Source: Crotophaga sulcirostris (lineage: Eukaryota > Chordata > Aves > Cuculiformes > Crotophagidae). From it: a DNA stretch of 64,000 bases. The stretch spans positions 212,634-276,633 of the forward strand of contig VYZB01000755.1 in assembly GCA_013397455.1 (NCBI GenBank), written 5' to 3'. A model generated the notes under the pieces. It searched no databases. It was not told the DNA's origin and saw nothing but the letters and a program-made list of their open reading frames with translations. Below are positions 13,399 to 25,361 of the stretch, in pieces (position 1 is the first letter of the stretch; each line of letters begins with the position of its first letter). Both the position numbers and the translations under genes were made by a program.

Positions 13399-13524
13399 CT
13401 TAACAGGAAAGCTACACTTGCCGGTACGGACGCCTTCTTCATCCGTCTGCCACTGATGGGGCCTACTGGCCTCTGGGACATAGACATCTTTCTTTCTCCT
13501 AAAGCTTTGCCGTAACTTGTTCAT
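13399..13524 (-). CDS. NUMB: NUMB coding exon 1 (residues 1-42)
   Basis: NUMB is a membrane-associated endocytic adaptor that inhibits Notch signalling and is inherited asymmetrically in dividing progenitors. This exon encodes its first 42 residues: M1 at 13524-13522, the basic start [12 protein letters not shown], then [13 protein letters not shown] and a stretch ending CSFPVK. In the family the basic N-terminus helps membrane association, and Ser7 (in KLRQSFRR) is an atypical PKC phosphorylation site that releases the protein from the cortex. The last residues lead into the PTB domain. The exon is exactly 126 coding nt and ends in phase 0 at AAG followed by the donor GTAAGAG. The start is supported by an in-frame TGA two codons upstream (ATC TGA GAA ATG) and by the conserved N-terminus. 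The residues match vertebrate NUMB as I know it. NUMBL starts differently, so the paralogue is unlikely. Confidence 0.97.
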
Positions 13525-13542
13525 TTCTCAGATTTTCACGTC
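13525..13542 (-). other. NUMB: NUMB 5' UTR portion of coding exon 1, with splice acceptor
   Basis: In the sense direction a TTCTTCTTCTTCTTCTAG acceptor (AG at 13544-13543) is followed by 18 nt of leader (GACGTGAAAATCTGAGAA) and then the ATG. The leader carries an in-frame stop, TGA, six bases before the ATG, so translation cannot extend upstream. The exon boundary is read from the splice consensus. An alternative acceptor farther upstream is possible, but this pyrimidine-rich tract is the clearest one. Confidence 0.8.
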
Positions 13543-16500
13543 CTAGAAGAAGAAGAAGAAAACACACGTTTAGCCACTTTGGGTTAACAACTATCACGAC
13601 AAACGTCCTTGCGAAAAATCTGAGCTTCTGCAATGATGAATACCTGTGAAAGGAAAATATTTCAGATTCAGAGAAAGAGAGATATCCACTCCAAAGTAGA
13701 AAACACAAATCCACATTACTTGTTCAATATCTTCCCACAGCAACTGAAGCATCAGACCCAGGAATAACTATTACTCTGAGCATACGGTTACTGAAAATAG
13801 CTGGCAGAGAAGCTCTGACAAGTGATGTGCATGAAATCCTGCCTTCCCAAGTTTAAACACCTACCTAGAGCAACCAAGCAGAACACCAGTAGCACAAGCT
13901 TCCAAGGCACCCATGCAAGGCAATGATTCATGGACCCTAAAGACTGCTCCTAAAATTAGGTTCTTGTGCTGTTCTTTAAGTAGAAGCAATAGGTTCATGC
14001 TTTTCCCAAGGGGCACGGTCCAGCCCTTGCTTGGTCCAATGGCAAAAGTTCTTGTGTTTAAATGAGCAATGCCCTGAATGGACTTCCATGTCCTGGGTAA
14101 ATCTCTAAAAAATTACATAGTCTTACTTTGTCAAAGGGGGAAGACAGTTTTGAAATTACACTTGCAAAGCCTAAAATTAGATGCTTTTCATGCACTATTA
14201 TGTATCTGTTTCTATACACAAGTTAATCTATACTTTAGATACGCTCTCTTTTACTAGCCTCAAACCACAATTAGCCAAGAAGCTACCAGAGGAAAGTGCT
14301 ACTAATAAAAAGACTCAATATTCAGCTACAGAAGTTAAACCACATGGGATACAATATGGGGAATACGGAAAACATGCTGAAAGGCTTCTTATGTTATTTT
14401 TGCTCTTTCCTGAAAAAGAAACCTTCTTACAAACATGATGTCTCATTTTGATAGAAAAAAAAGATTCTGCAGAACGCAAGGCAACAAATTCTAACTGGAT
14501 TATACGTGCTTATTTCCCATCAGATTTCCTAACCTACGTTTGAGTGTCAATAAGCAGATTTTGAATGAAAGCACCTTTAAAGCAGTTTGAATACTATTTT
14601 AAACCCTGAAATGAACTGGTGTCTTCCAGTTAAAACTACGACATACGTGAGAAAAATCAATATGCTCATGTTTGTGGTATCTAACACTTAAGAATATTAT
14701 ATTCAAAATGCAACAACTTCAAATCTGAACGAAAGTCAGAAATGAAAAGCCCTACCGAAAATCATTGCCCACCACTACCAATTCTTATCAGCCAATTTAA
14801 AAATATTGGGGTTTTATATCTCATGATCCATTTTAGCCATTCCAAGTAACAAAAAGGTGTGAGCTTTGTCACTGACTCCTTAAACCCTCCGTACCCAACT
14901 GTTACTTTCCTCCTCAGGCTGTAAGTCATTAGGTAAGTCAGTCATAGCATTGGCTCTTCTCTCCATATTCTTCCATCTTTCCATAAACTATTAAAAGCAA
15001 TATAGTGAAAGAAGTAATAATTTAAAGATATGCCCACGGATAAAGAAAACATCACTATATCGCTAGAATGGGAAAATTTAAGTGTGGTGATGTCAATATT
15101 TGTTGAAGCACATCTCCACAGGGCACCTCAGCTCGTGAGCATAGACCCCACTTTTGTACCTGCTGAAGGTTGGCAATGCCATGGCACAATAACCAAACCA
15201 CTGCGCGATGAACAAAGCCACTGTTCCAGCTGCTTCAGTGCTCAGGAGCCTGGTTAGTGTGCAGCTTAAAGCCCACCTGCCTGACCTTGCACTCCAGTGA
15301 CTGAGAAAGGAGCACAGACACTGCTACCTTCAGCCAAAACCAGCAACAGACTATTAAACTGAAACAAAGAGACACAGTAAAACGCATCTGCCAGTATTGG
15401 GAGTAGGACCAATTAAATAAACCACTTTGTAGGAATTTCAAACCTGCAAAGATAAAAAGTTCTGGAAAAGTTTTCAAGGTCATCTCAAAACTTCTTTAAG
15501 TAACAAAACAAGGACTGAGAACAGCATGGAGCCACAGTACTATTTGTGAAATCGCAGTCTAATTGCCTTATCTTAACATTTGCTTGTGTGAGCATTTCCT
15601 TGGGCTTCTCCCACGAAGCCCTGCTTTTGCCCATGAGACTGGTACCTTACCAGAGATTTATTCTGACCAGGAATCTCAATTCGCAGGGGAGGATAAGAAT
15701 GAGAGTTCTTCAACTACACTTCCTATGAGAAGCTGAAGTGGCACTTTGCCCAAAAGTATTTCCTTTCCACTGGAAACCAAACCCATTTTCCTACATGTTC
15801 TAATTTTGAGGTCATGTTGGTTTAAGAATAGCTTATTCTGTTTAAAAGAAATGTTGACAAATAGCAAGATTAATTTCTGGCCAGGCAACCAGAGAGTTTT
15901 CTTCACCTGCCTCACTCTGATTTTCCAAGATTTCAGACTGTTTTCAGTAGGTTGCAAAACAGTTTGCCCTATAAACACCTAATTTGCTGGTAACATGCGT
16001 ATCAGCCCAAGATAATAAGAATTGCCATCTTATGGAAAAGCATTGAGTAAAACGATTCACACAGGTTGCATATTTGAGGATTCAGCAGAAAAGCAGATGC
16101 ACTGCTGCAGTTAAGTGCTGAAATTTCTACCAGTTTTGTTTGGAGTTCAAAATCCCCATGCAGGAACTCTAGAGAAAAATTAGGATTTTCAACTTGAATT
16201 CTTTGCAGTGCACCTCACACTCACACACCAAGCCAGGCTGCAACAAGCTGGCAGGGTGTTTTCTACTAAACTGACAGCATGATGGTATCCATTAGAAGTT
16301 TTATACTCTGTCTTGGGATTAAGTATGCTGAAAGTCCTTGATTTTTTTTTTATATTTAGCAACTATTTTTAAAAAGAAAAAAAAAAAACCCAAGAAGAAA
16401 CAAACCAAATGACCAAGACAGTATTTCCTTTTCACTTTTATAACCCCAAACCCAGCTTGGGCCCATAGAGGGGACAATGGAGAAACAGTATTTGAAGATA

Positions 16501-18566
16501 AAGCTCATGAAAAGCTAAAATGGAAAATCAAAATCTAATTAATGCACAAAACGTAGTGCTGTTACAGAGACAAGCTGGTTACAAAGGCTGAAAGCACTGA
16601 GATCTTCTGGAGAAAAGAAGAAACAGAATCACTTCAGGTTCCATTACATTTCAAGGTTATCTCTACCAGAAGCCTACTTGCACAGCTTGACATCTGAGTG
16701 GTCATGCCCACTGGGAAAGAAAAAACCACCACCAAAACCCAAACCCAACGCAAACAAGAAAACCTCTACCACTTTTGCAATCCAAGAGATTACAACATTA
16801 GACTAACCATGAGACCCGTTCTCAAAGCACTGCAAGAGTATCTACACAGGGCATGGAAAAGACAGAAGTTATTTACATACTGAGTTTATAAAGTTATGTT
16901 GCCATTTATTTTTATGTAAATTTATATATTGTTGACATTTTTGAAAACACAGTTCCAAAATCAATTTAAGGAGAGCTCTGGCACCACTATTCTTCTGACG
17001 ACCTGAAAAGGTATTGTTTTAACCTATATCAGGTCCCTGACAACTGAGGGGCAGCACAGAGGCAGAAACAACATGATCATGGAGAAAAGCGCGTGTTGAA
17101 GCACTCTTGGCTTTACTGCCTTGTGTATCATCAGGTTACGGCTGCAGAACAAATTACTGCAAGATAAATTTGCATGTTATTTCACGTCTTGTTAGCTACT
17201 CTGCTCTACAAACGTGTAGAATTTTACCCTTGAATGAGCACAAGCCAGCAATTTATCCTCCAGTGAGAGATGGGGAAACTTTCACATGAACTGAAGTTCT
17301 ACCAGGTGGGAGCAGACGATGACGATGCAAATTTCGAGCTTAGCGTACCCATACCTTCAGATAAGCAGTTCATTTACATTTTGCATAAATGTTTCTCGCA
17401 GAGCAGCTGCTGCCACAAGATGATCCAAACTACCAAACCTGCAGCGGAGAAGGGCAGTATCGATACCTAAATTGCATTCACAAATTTAAGTGGTTAGATT
17501 TTAGGCTAACGTTACTACTAAATTTCACACTTCTGAGCAACCACTTACAGTTTCAACACTGAGCACAAAAAAACCAGCACAAACTCATTTTTACTTCTGT
17601 TCTGAGCTCTAGCCTTCAAAAAGGTTTACTTTACCAATTTAGAAAAATAAAGCCATGGGTCAACTAAGGGCAAGGTACATTCTGCAAATAAAGAATAGCC
17701 AGGGCCCAGGAGGAAAAACACACCACACACACATCCCCTGGTGCCATCCTCCTGCTTTACAGTACAAGTCCTCCTGCAAGCCTGAGCCATCAGGAGCAGA
17801 CCAAAGTGACACATCAATAAAATTCCTAGAAGTATGCATTTCAAACAGCAGGGAAATCTAAATTTAAGGACAATGTGTTACAAGTGTCACTAAAAAGGAT
17901 GTCTTATTCACACCTCTGTCGCCTGCTGGCCACACACAGGTCAGGTAAGAGCAGCTGCACAACTCTCAGTTCCTGCTTGCTCCTTTCTAAAGAAATGCAC
18001 CTAATATTGCTAATAAGAAAAGGACCAAGCCAAACATAGTATGAAATCCAGAGCAACAAGTTCATCCATCTGTAATGTGTGCTTTGTCTAAGAAACACCA
18101 GACGTTTCTTGACATCAAAGCTTTCTGAATAAGGATGCATTTTTCCTGCCAAAGTTACCTTGATACTTCAGATCTAAGAGGACATGCAAATTATCTTAAT
18201 CTCATTGAAAAAAAGGTGTTTGCCTAACCTACTTACTAGGAATACACTCCAGAAACATTCTGCTGCACAGCTGTGAAGGTCTCTATCCTCAGAAAACTCT
18301 GACTTGTGACTGTGACTTCTGAGTTCTTGTGCAAGTACGACCTGGTCATGTTTGTCCAAGGACTCATGCCTAACAGCCACCTTCTTAGCATTTTCAAAAC
18401 TCCAACTTCATTACGACATCCACAAGGGTCCACACCAGGAAATACAAACAGCCCTCACTTCCATATTCCACACTGATTTTTCTTATAAAGCTCAGTTCAC
18501 TACTGCCACCTCAACATTACTGTAAATCTTGGCTATAACCAAGACACTAGGACATCCACAAGCAAA
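13543..18566 (-). other. NUMB 5' intron, segment next to coding exon 1
   Basis: Begins (sense end) with the pyrimidine-rich acceptor of coding exon 1 at 13543-13562. The rest is AT-leaning intron with A/T homopolymers near 16343-16352 and 16377-16388. Open frames such as the 100-codon one on the minus strand at 15676-15978 have no recognisable protein content and no splice context I trust. Confidence 0.65.
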
Positions 18567-18728
18567 TATCACAGTATCACAAGTTTGGAAAGGACCTCTG
18601 AGATCATCAAGTCCAACCTATAACCCAACACTAACACCAACCCATCATCTAAACCATGGTACTCAGTGTCTCATCCAGTCTTCCCTTAGACACCTCCAGG
18701 GTCGGCGACTCCACCACCTCCCTGGGCA
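18567..18728 (-). mobile_element. CR1 LINE 3' fragment (minus)
   Basis: Begins TATCACAGTATCACAAG (reverse complement of the tail) and runs through the 3' UTR and stop codon into the last 25 or so codons of ORF2, truncated at CCTCCCTGGGCA. It belongs to the same subfamily as the copy at 7723 but has more substitutions (for example GGTACTCAGTGTCTCATCC in the coding end). Confidence 0.93.
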
Positions 18729-19512
18729 AATATGCTTGTTTGAAGCCATTTTCTTGGGAAGACGTTTGGTTTTGGCAAGCTTACCTGCAGTATGAGCACA
18801 AACATAAAGAAGTGGTTCAAAACAGAATGCAAACCAGAACTAATACACCATTTGAATCTCTAAATTTAAGATAAGGCAAGAACATTTCACTTATAACAAA
18901 GAGGCAAGCTAGAAAAGTGAGGTGATGGTCGCCAAGGTAAATAGTCTGTCCCTATCTATTATGAAGCTGCCAGAATGGAGTTTTACTTCTCTGACAAATC
19001 CTTATTAAGCATTGCTGCTGAACAAACTGCCTACCCTCCTCTCCCACTTACACAGTACAAAAACATGTAATGCCCTATCTCTCCAAGCCTACTGTAAAGG
19101 TTAGCCAAAACTTGTTGCAATTGCCCTGCAACAGCTTCTCTGCAATTATTCACCAGCACAAGAACACAGAGTACCCCTTATCGTCTAAGGAAGAAAAGGT
19201 CACCCCATGTGTCACATTCTGAATGCAGAACTTTGAGCCTTTTTGTAAGTTTAGATCCCATAAAATCTAATTAAATCCAGCATTGTCACACTGAAGCAAA
19301 GGAAGGCATGTAACCATATGAGCATGCCCACTAAAACGTTACCAGCCCCGCTTACGCAATCCGGTCTGACTAACCGCATTATTCACCGCACGGCTTTCCA
19401 GCCCATTCACCCAATTAAGAGCTAATAATACAATACTACTAGTAAGCATTCTAAGACATCAAAATACACATAAAGGTGAAGCATAAATTCACTTGTTGAG
19501 CCAGTAAATACA

Positions 19513-19541
19513 TTTTGTTGTTGCTGCTGTTATTGTTGTTT
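19513..19541. repeat. Imperfect (GTT)n microsatellite
   Basis: About 29 nt of GTT/GCT triplets (TTGTTGTTGCTGCTGTTATT and following GTTGTT). Confidence 0.8.
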
Positions 19542-20161
19542 AGAGTTGAAATTAAGGGGATTTACCCTGTTGCAGAAAAATACAGTGTTGGATACGTAAC
19601 AGACTACTGAAACAAGCATATTAACTGTAGAAAATTCCCGTTCCAGCACTGAAAGTAATATTCAATTCATACTTTGAAAATACAGCTGAAATAACCCTAA
19701 ACTCTTTGTATAAAACCAAAGAGTTCAGAGCTGTAAAAATAATATAAATTTCTCTGACGGCATTCTTAGAAATTGTGGTCCATAAGATGAGAGGTACCAG
19801 TCATCCTCTCAAAACACCACATTTCTTGCTGGCTCCTACCTGAGCTAAGGTAGCTGATCATGTGAGCACTCCACAGCTGTTCCCAGAGCACTTGGAAATT
19901 CTATTTGCACCATGAATGAGGGTAGAAGAAGAGGGGGAACAATGTTACAACAGCAACATCTCACTGGCAAAAAACAGCGTTAAACAAAAATTGTAGACAG
20001 CTTATGAAATATCAGGAAATGAAATCATGAACTGTACCTCCAATACACTGTTAACAGTTGTGTGGCTAAAACATTCAGCTACCATATGCCCTGTTCTACA
20101 GCTTAGAACTTTGTAAAATACGCCAGACTCTTAAAACAGAAATATCCCCAGACTGCAGCAA

Positions 20162-20247
20162 CTGAACACAGTATTGTTTTCCACAACAGTATGAAACAGA
20201 AGTACCAGCACAGCAACCACACACAGACTCTTAAACCATCAGAAAAA
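20162..20247 (+). repeat. 86-bp dispersed direct duplication, copy A
   Basis: From CTGAACACAGTATTG to CATCAGAAAAA this stretch matches 22411-22496 at 84 of 86 positions by my reading. The two differences are adjacent (CACACACAG versus CACACTTAG). Flanking sequence on both sides is unrelated. Confidence 0.93.
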
Positions 20248-20947
20248 CAAGTTCGATCATTGCAAGGCAGAAGTTATTCCTAAAGATATACAAAGCTCTT
20301 TCCAGCAGTCGTAAGAGTCTCACTTGCCTCTCTAAAACCTGTGAAGTTCAGCAAATTAAAGATTGCCTCATTTTCTCCATCAATAACTTTTCTAAAGCAA
20401 ATGCCCCGATTCAGACTCCACAGCACTTGCAAACTCTGTGGTCCTGTACAATATGCTAAAATGTTTAAGTGCAGGGATATAAGGCAGTAATTCCCTTGTT
20501 TTATAAGCTCACTCTAAAAATACCCTGTAATGACTGTCAGCCACTAGTGAAAAGCATATCTGAACACTCTGTATGATACAAAGCACGTGGAATTATATAC
20601 CTATAATAACCCAAAATAGGCAAAGTTTTCTAAAGAAACACTAGCTGGCCCCTGTGGAAAGCAGCTCAGGCAATTCTGCTTTGCAGCTCATCTGCACGCA
20701 TGTGAAGAATTTTAACTAAGTCATGCCACTTCCAAGTGAATCATTTACATTTAGGGCAGCTAAGTCTTGGACAACTAAACAGTTTTCAAACACGAAGACC
20801 TTGGGTTTAAAAGATATGCTTAGAAATAAATGTTGAATTTAGAAAAGAGATTCAATATTAAAGGAAGTACCGAGAGGGCTGAAACAGTGGGAAAAGATTT
20901 CTTTTTATCACCCAAATCCAAGAACCAAAGTTTGAAGTGAAATATGT

Positions 20948-21212
20948 CTAGTGGACATGGACTCAAGTGTCGTCAGGGAAAGTTTAGGCTTGATATTAGG
21001 AAAAAGTTCTTCCCTGAAAGGGTGATTGGCCATTGGAATGCGTTGCCCAGGGAGGTGGTGGAGTCACCAACCCTGGAGGTGTTTAAGAGGAGACTGGTTG
21101 AGGCACTCAGTGCCATGGTTTAGATGATGGGCTGGTGTTAGTGTTGGGTTCTAGGTTGGACTCGATGATCTCAGAGGTCCTTTCCAACCTTGTGATACTG
21201 TGATACTGTGAT
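20948..21212 (+). mobile_element. CR1 LINE 3' fragment (plus)
   Basis: 265 nt in forward orientation: ORF2 end (peptides [15 protein letters not shown] and [14 protein letters not shown]), stop TAG at about 21120, a 3' UTR containing GGTTGGACTCGATGATCTCA, and the tail TGTGATACTGTGATACTGTG. It is 5'-truncated within the ORF and antisense to NUMB. The coding part is still open, so the copy is young. Confidence 0.95.
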
Positions 21213-22901
21213 GTCAAACCTCAAAAACAAATTAATTTAAAAATTAAAATAACTTTTGCAAGTAAAATAAGCATATTTTATTAGTAAATTGGTCAGAAAT
21301 GTAAACTTTTTACACTGGAGTTAAATAACCAATTGGTTTATAACCAATTAATCAGTGTTTGAACAGACAAGGAATCGTATCCAGGACAGCAAACATCTGC
21401 TTAGGAGCAGAAAAGGTCAAATATCAGTCTATCACTCATACCTTTGTGTATTGACCTGATCACCACCTACTCACTGCAAGTTCAGAAACACATGAACACA
21501 CACTGTATTTTTTGTTCTGGATCTTCAGTGAGAGAAAACAGACAAAAACAGACACAGCAGACAAACAAGTCATGGATCCAGAGCTCACATTTCAGGACCA
21601 ACATGTGCTTTAAACCAGATTATTTGGAGGATGTATTTCAGTAAGATTAAAAAAAAAAACATATTCATACAGAAGCTTCACACACTGTTTCACATAGAGT
21701 GGCCATGCTCAACACAAAAGTGAAACCCACAGCATTTTGGACATTTGATCCAGCAACACTACTCTGCACCAGGACACAGCAATCCTGGAAGCTCAGTCCA
21801 CCATCCTGCGTGGCTCTCAGGAAGCATTTCAAACAAATTATAAATTTAGAACAGGTTTATGAGAAGTCTTCAGTGGGAATGGATAGTAGTGCTGCCAGGT
21901 CTGTCAGCAAGAAGGATTTGAGTAGAGAGAAACTGGTAAATCACAGTAGATAAATCCACAAGAATAACAGCATACTTGGATGCAGAACGGGGAGTTACAC
22001 AGGATTCTCTGCTGGAAACAGTGTTTATTTTATTCATATAAGCTCCCAAAATTGACTGTTTACAACTGATGCAAAATATCCTGTAGTGGACTACATTAAA
22101 CTGATTTTAGAGATACAACAGGATCTCTCAAGAAGAAATTATTCTGTGATAAAAACAGCAGAGGAAAGCACACAGCAGAAAGGTAATAAAATGACTCTAT
22201 AAATAACGACAACTATGAATTCAGCTACTACTGTTGTTTGGGAAAGATCTGAAGTCAGATGTTTAGTCCTCTAAAAATGTAACTGTCAAGTAAACAAACA
22301 TTAGTTGGAACTATTATGAAAGCAGAGGAAAACCAGTAAGAGGACGCAACATAAGACCAGACTGCACTCAGCTCCAATAACACATAATTCTTGTAGTTAA
22401 AAGACCCTTTCTGAACACAGTATTGTTTTCCACAACAGTATGAAACAGAAGTACCAGCACAGCAACCACACTTAGACTCTTAAACCATCAGAAAAAAATG
22501 AAACGAGAAGGTGCAGAAGGGTTAACAGGGATAATTAGGACTACATCACAGCTTCTGTTTGGGGACAGATTAGATACATCAAAGGTCTTTACCTCAGAAA
22601 AGCAATTTGCTGGTGAGGAGAGCTACAAAAATTAGGGTATCACAAGTGTCAGAAAATGAACATAGAATGATGGTTTTTCCAATTCTTACATTATAGTATG
22701 TTTTGCAAATAAAAAAAATTAAAATTTAAAAAAATAAGATTAATTATTTTACGAAAATTTCCAAAGGCTATTAGAAACTACAGTGTAAATGTAGCCTCCC
22801 ATTCAGGAAATCACCCAGTCCAACCTGAGCAGCTGGGAAGGCTTAGTTCATGTCTGTCTTAACCTCATACTCTTCCCTAGCATCCAACACTACATGAGAG
22901 A
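21213..22901 (-). other. NUMB 5' intron segment
   Basis: AT-rich intron holding a short inverted AACCAATTGG / AACCAATTAAT pair near 21328-21352, the second copy of the 86-bp duplication, and an A/T-rich patch at about 22707-22755. No exon is recognised. Confidence 0.6.
22411..22496 (+). repeat. 86-bp dispersed direct duplication, copy B
   Basis: Second copy of the sequence at 20162-20247, same orientation, 2249 nt away, differing at two adjacent positions. It is not part of either CR1 copy nearby. Confidence 0.93.
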
Positions 22902-23072
22902 GAATTGCGCTGCCCAGGGAGGTGGTGGAGTCGCCACCCCTGGAGGTGTTTAAGAGGAGACTGGATGAGGCACTCAGTGCCATGGTTTAGATGATGGGTT
23001 GGTGTTAGTGTTGGGTTCTAGGTTGGACTCGATCTCAGAGGTCCTTTCCAACCCTGTGTTACTGTGATACTG
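22902..23072 (+). mobile_element. CR1 LINE 3' fragment (plus), abutting an older CR1
   Basis: Short copy of the TACTGTGA-tailed CR1 subfamily: GCGCTGCCCAGGGAGGTGG at the 5' truncation, stop codon, 3' UTR with a small deletion in GGACTCGATCTCAGAGG (the usual GATGATC is shortened), and tail ACTGTGATACTG. It ends exactly where a second, older CR1 copy begins. Confidence 0.92.
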
Positions 23073-23660
23073 GTGGCCAACAAGGCCAACAGAATCCTGG
23101 CTTGTATCAGAAATGGTGTGGCCAGCAGGAGCAGGGAAGTGATCGTTCCCTTCTGCAGCGGTAATGAGGCTGTACCTTGAACACTGCGTTTGGTTTTGGG
23201 CCCCTCAGTACAAGGAAGATATCGAGGCACTGGACAGTGTCCAGAGAAGGGCAAAGCTGGGGAAGGGTTTGGAGCACAAGCCCTGTGAGGAGCAGCTGAG
23301 GGAACTGGGACTGTTCAGTCTGGAGAAGAGGAGGCTCAAGGAACACCTTACCGCTCCCTACAGCTACCTGAAAGAAGGTCATAGCAAGGTGGGCGTTGGA
23401 CTCTTCTCCCAAGTAATAAGCAATAGAACAAGAGGAAACTGCCTCAAGTTGCACCAGGGGAGGTTTAGGCTGGATATTAGGAAAAATTTATTCACCAAAA
23501 GGGTTATCAGGCACTGGAACAGTTGCCCAGAGAAGTGGTAGAGTTGCCATCTCTGGAGATATCTAAAAGATGGGTAGACGTGGTGCTTAGGGACATAGTT
23601 CAGCAGCAACTTGCGCCGTGCTTGGTGGCTGCTATGCGGCAGTTCAAGATACTTTACTCA
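23073..23660 (+). mobile_element. Older CR1 LINE fragment (plus), ORF2 C-terminal region without tail
   Basis: Starts GTGGCCAACAAGGCCAACAG, a familiar CR1 ORF2 region, and continues for about 150 codons ([46 protein letters not shown]). The frame is open from about 23164 to 23541, then breaks, and similarity fades near GGACATAGTTCAGCAGC at about 23595-23660 with no TACTGTGA tail. It diverges more from the other copies, so I take it as an earlier subfamily. Confidence 0.88.
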
Positions 23661-24969
23661 GTCCCATCCTCTGACAGGTAGGTAAATATAATTAAGGTCC
23701 TTTTACCTATGCATTTTCTTCAGCCTGTTCACACTAAATCAGCCACACTTCTGACTGCAGCCAATGCAAAGAGGAGGGTGAAAGCTGCAAAAGGCATTTT
23801 GAATATTAATTTATAACTCACAAAGTGAAATTGTGAAGGCTTTGCATCAAGCTTTTGTGAAAATGGCAGGTTCTGATAATAAAAGTGAGCCTAGAGAAAA
23901 AGATAGGGCAGCTTTTTCTGGCTGTCAGAACATCAGGAAATCATCTGATCGTCTCTCAACAAGCCCAGCAACACAGAAGTAGTTCACTTCCACATTAAAG
24001 ATGGGCATAATCTTAGAGGAGTCACTCTGGTGTCCAGCATAGCAACTGTGGTTGACTTGTAAGAACATAAATTTTCCTTAACAGAAACATTCTTATGTAC
24101 TATATTAGGAATTAATTTTAACATTTGTACACTTGTCCAGGGCAAGTTTTGCATTGTCCCATAATTCTTTTCTTGTAACAGTTCTTTGCAAAACATTACC
24201 GGGAAATAAGGATTATTTCCCAAATCTGTTTGCTTTACACAAATGTAATCAAATCAGAAACTAGCTTAACCAAGTCAGATACAAACTATTAAATTCTTTT
24301 AGAGCACACTGGATGCAGTTTTCTGAATTCCCTCACCAGTTAAACACCTTTAAAAATATTCGGCATCCTCCCTAGAGTCTACTACAAGCTACACGTTTTA
24401 GCACTCACAGAATTCACAAGTTTAAGGAATCTGTCACCACAGTCGCTGTGACAGGTGTTTGAACAGGGCACTAACATAATTCCAGCTTTTTGGTACAATT
24501 TTCTATATACACAACTAGTATTCTCCACGATTACACAGCACGTAAAACCTCATTTCATGCCTAACAATTCCCAGTCTGCTTACTGCAAAGCCTTAAGAAG
24601 ATGCAAGCACAACTTCAGCGGCACGCTTACACAGCGATTTGGAAAATTATATATAGCAATGTAACTGAAGAGATATCACCTGAAAGTATTTAACTTTATA
24701 AAATCTCAATCTGTGTAATTTGTTGCAAAAAAATCCCTGACCCCAAGTGTCACAGAATTAGTTACCAGAACATAATATTCATATGACAACAGTAAGCAAA
24801 TGTTGACTTGTTTACCAACTTCAATTTTTTCTCTCAGGTTCTGCAATAGCTCTTTCCTTAAAAAATGCCTTTATCGAAGCTATAAACCTGAGTACACTGA
24901 CATAGAAAAAAATTATGAACCTATGGGCTGAAAAAAAGAGAGAGAGATGATGAAGTCCAATATGGGCTA

Positions 24970-25024
24970 AAAAGGGCCCACATTTGAGAGCTTTTGGGCC
25001 AAAAGGGCCCACATTTGAGAACTT
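24970..25024. repeat. 31-bp tandem duplication, about 1.8 copies
   Basis: AAAAGGGCCCACATTTGAGA occurs at about 24970 and again at 25001 with a 31-nt period. The second copy is partial, ending GAACTTAG in place of GAGCTTTTGGGCC. Confidence 0.9.
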
Positions 25025-25341
25025 AGATGCTTTCCTCCCTATACATCAAAAGCCAATGGATTTTAGCTTATTTCAAGCGCTTTTCTTTAAGAACAACCCC
25101 ACAATCTGAAACTGTTACACTATTATGCCAATTTAGCAACTTGCCACAACTCCAGTCAAGCCTGGATATTTCTTTGTTCATGGCAACAGACCTAAAGATT
25201 CTCAGAGCAATGCCAAAACCTTTTACCTTACTAATTTCAACACTTGCACATCATCAGTTGGGGGTACAGGAGGGGAGGGGCAGGGCGGTGTGGGAACTCA
25301 ATGGAATTGGGAAGGATTTTAGATGAGGGATTTTTCTAGTC

Positions 25342-25361
25342 AAAAAAAAAAAGGGGGGGGG
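25342..25361. repeat. A11G9 homopolymer junction
   Basis: Eleven A followed directly by nine G. Such runs are prone to length errors in sequencing. Confidence 0.9.

Larger units (their letters stand above)
18729..20947 (-). other. NUMB 5' intron segment
   Basis: Intronic sequence with a GTT-rich microsatellite at 19513-19541, a small CpG-containing pocket at about 19345-19395, and the first copy of the 86-bp dispersed duplication at 20162-20247. No exon is recognised. Confidence 0.6.

Noticed and set aside
13264..13515. Plus-strand 83-codon frame over coding exon 1
   Set aside because: It is the antisense shadow of the conserved NUMB exon, which explains its open frame.
23164..23541. 125-codon plus-strand open frame as a host gene
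   Set aside because: It is CR1 ORF2 sequence of an older copy, truncated at both ends.
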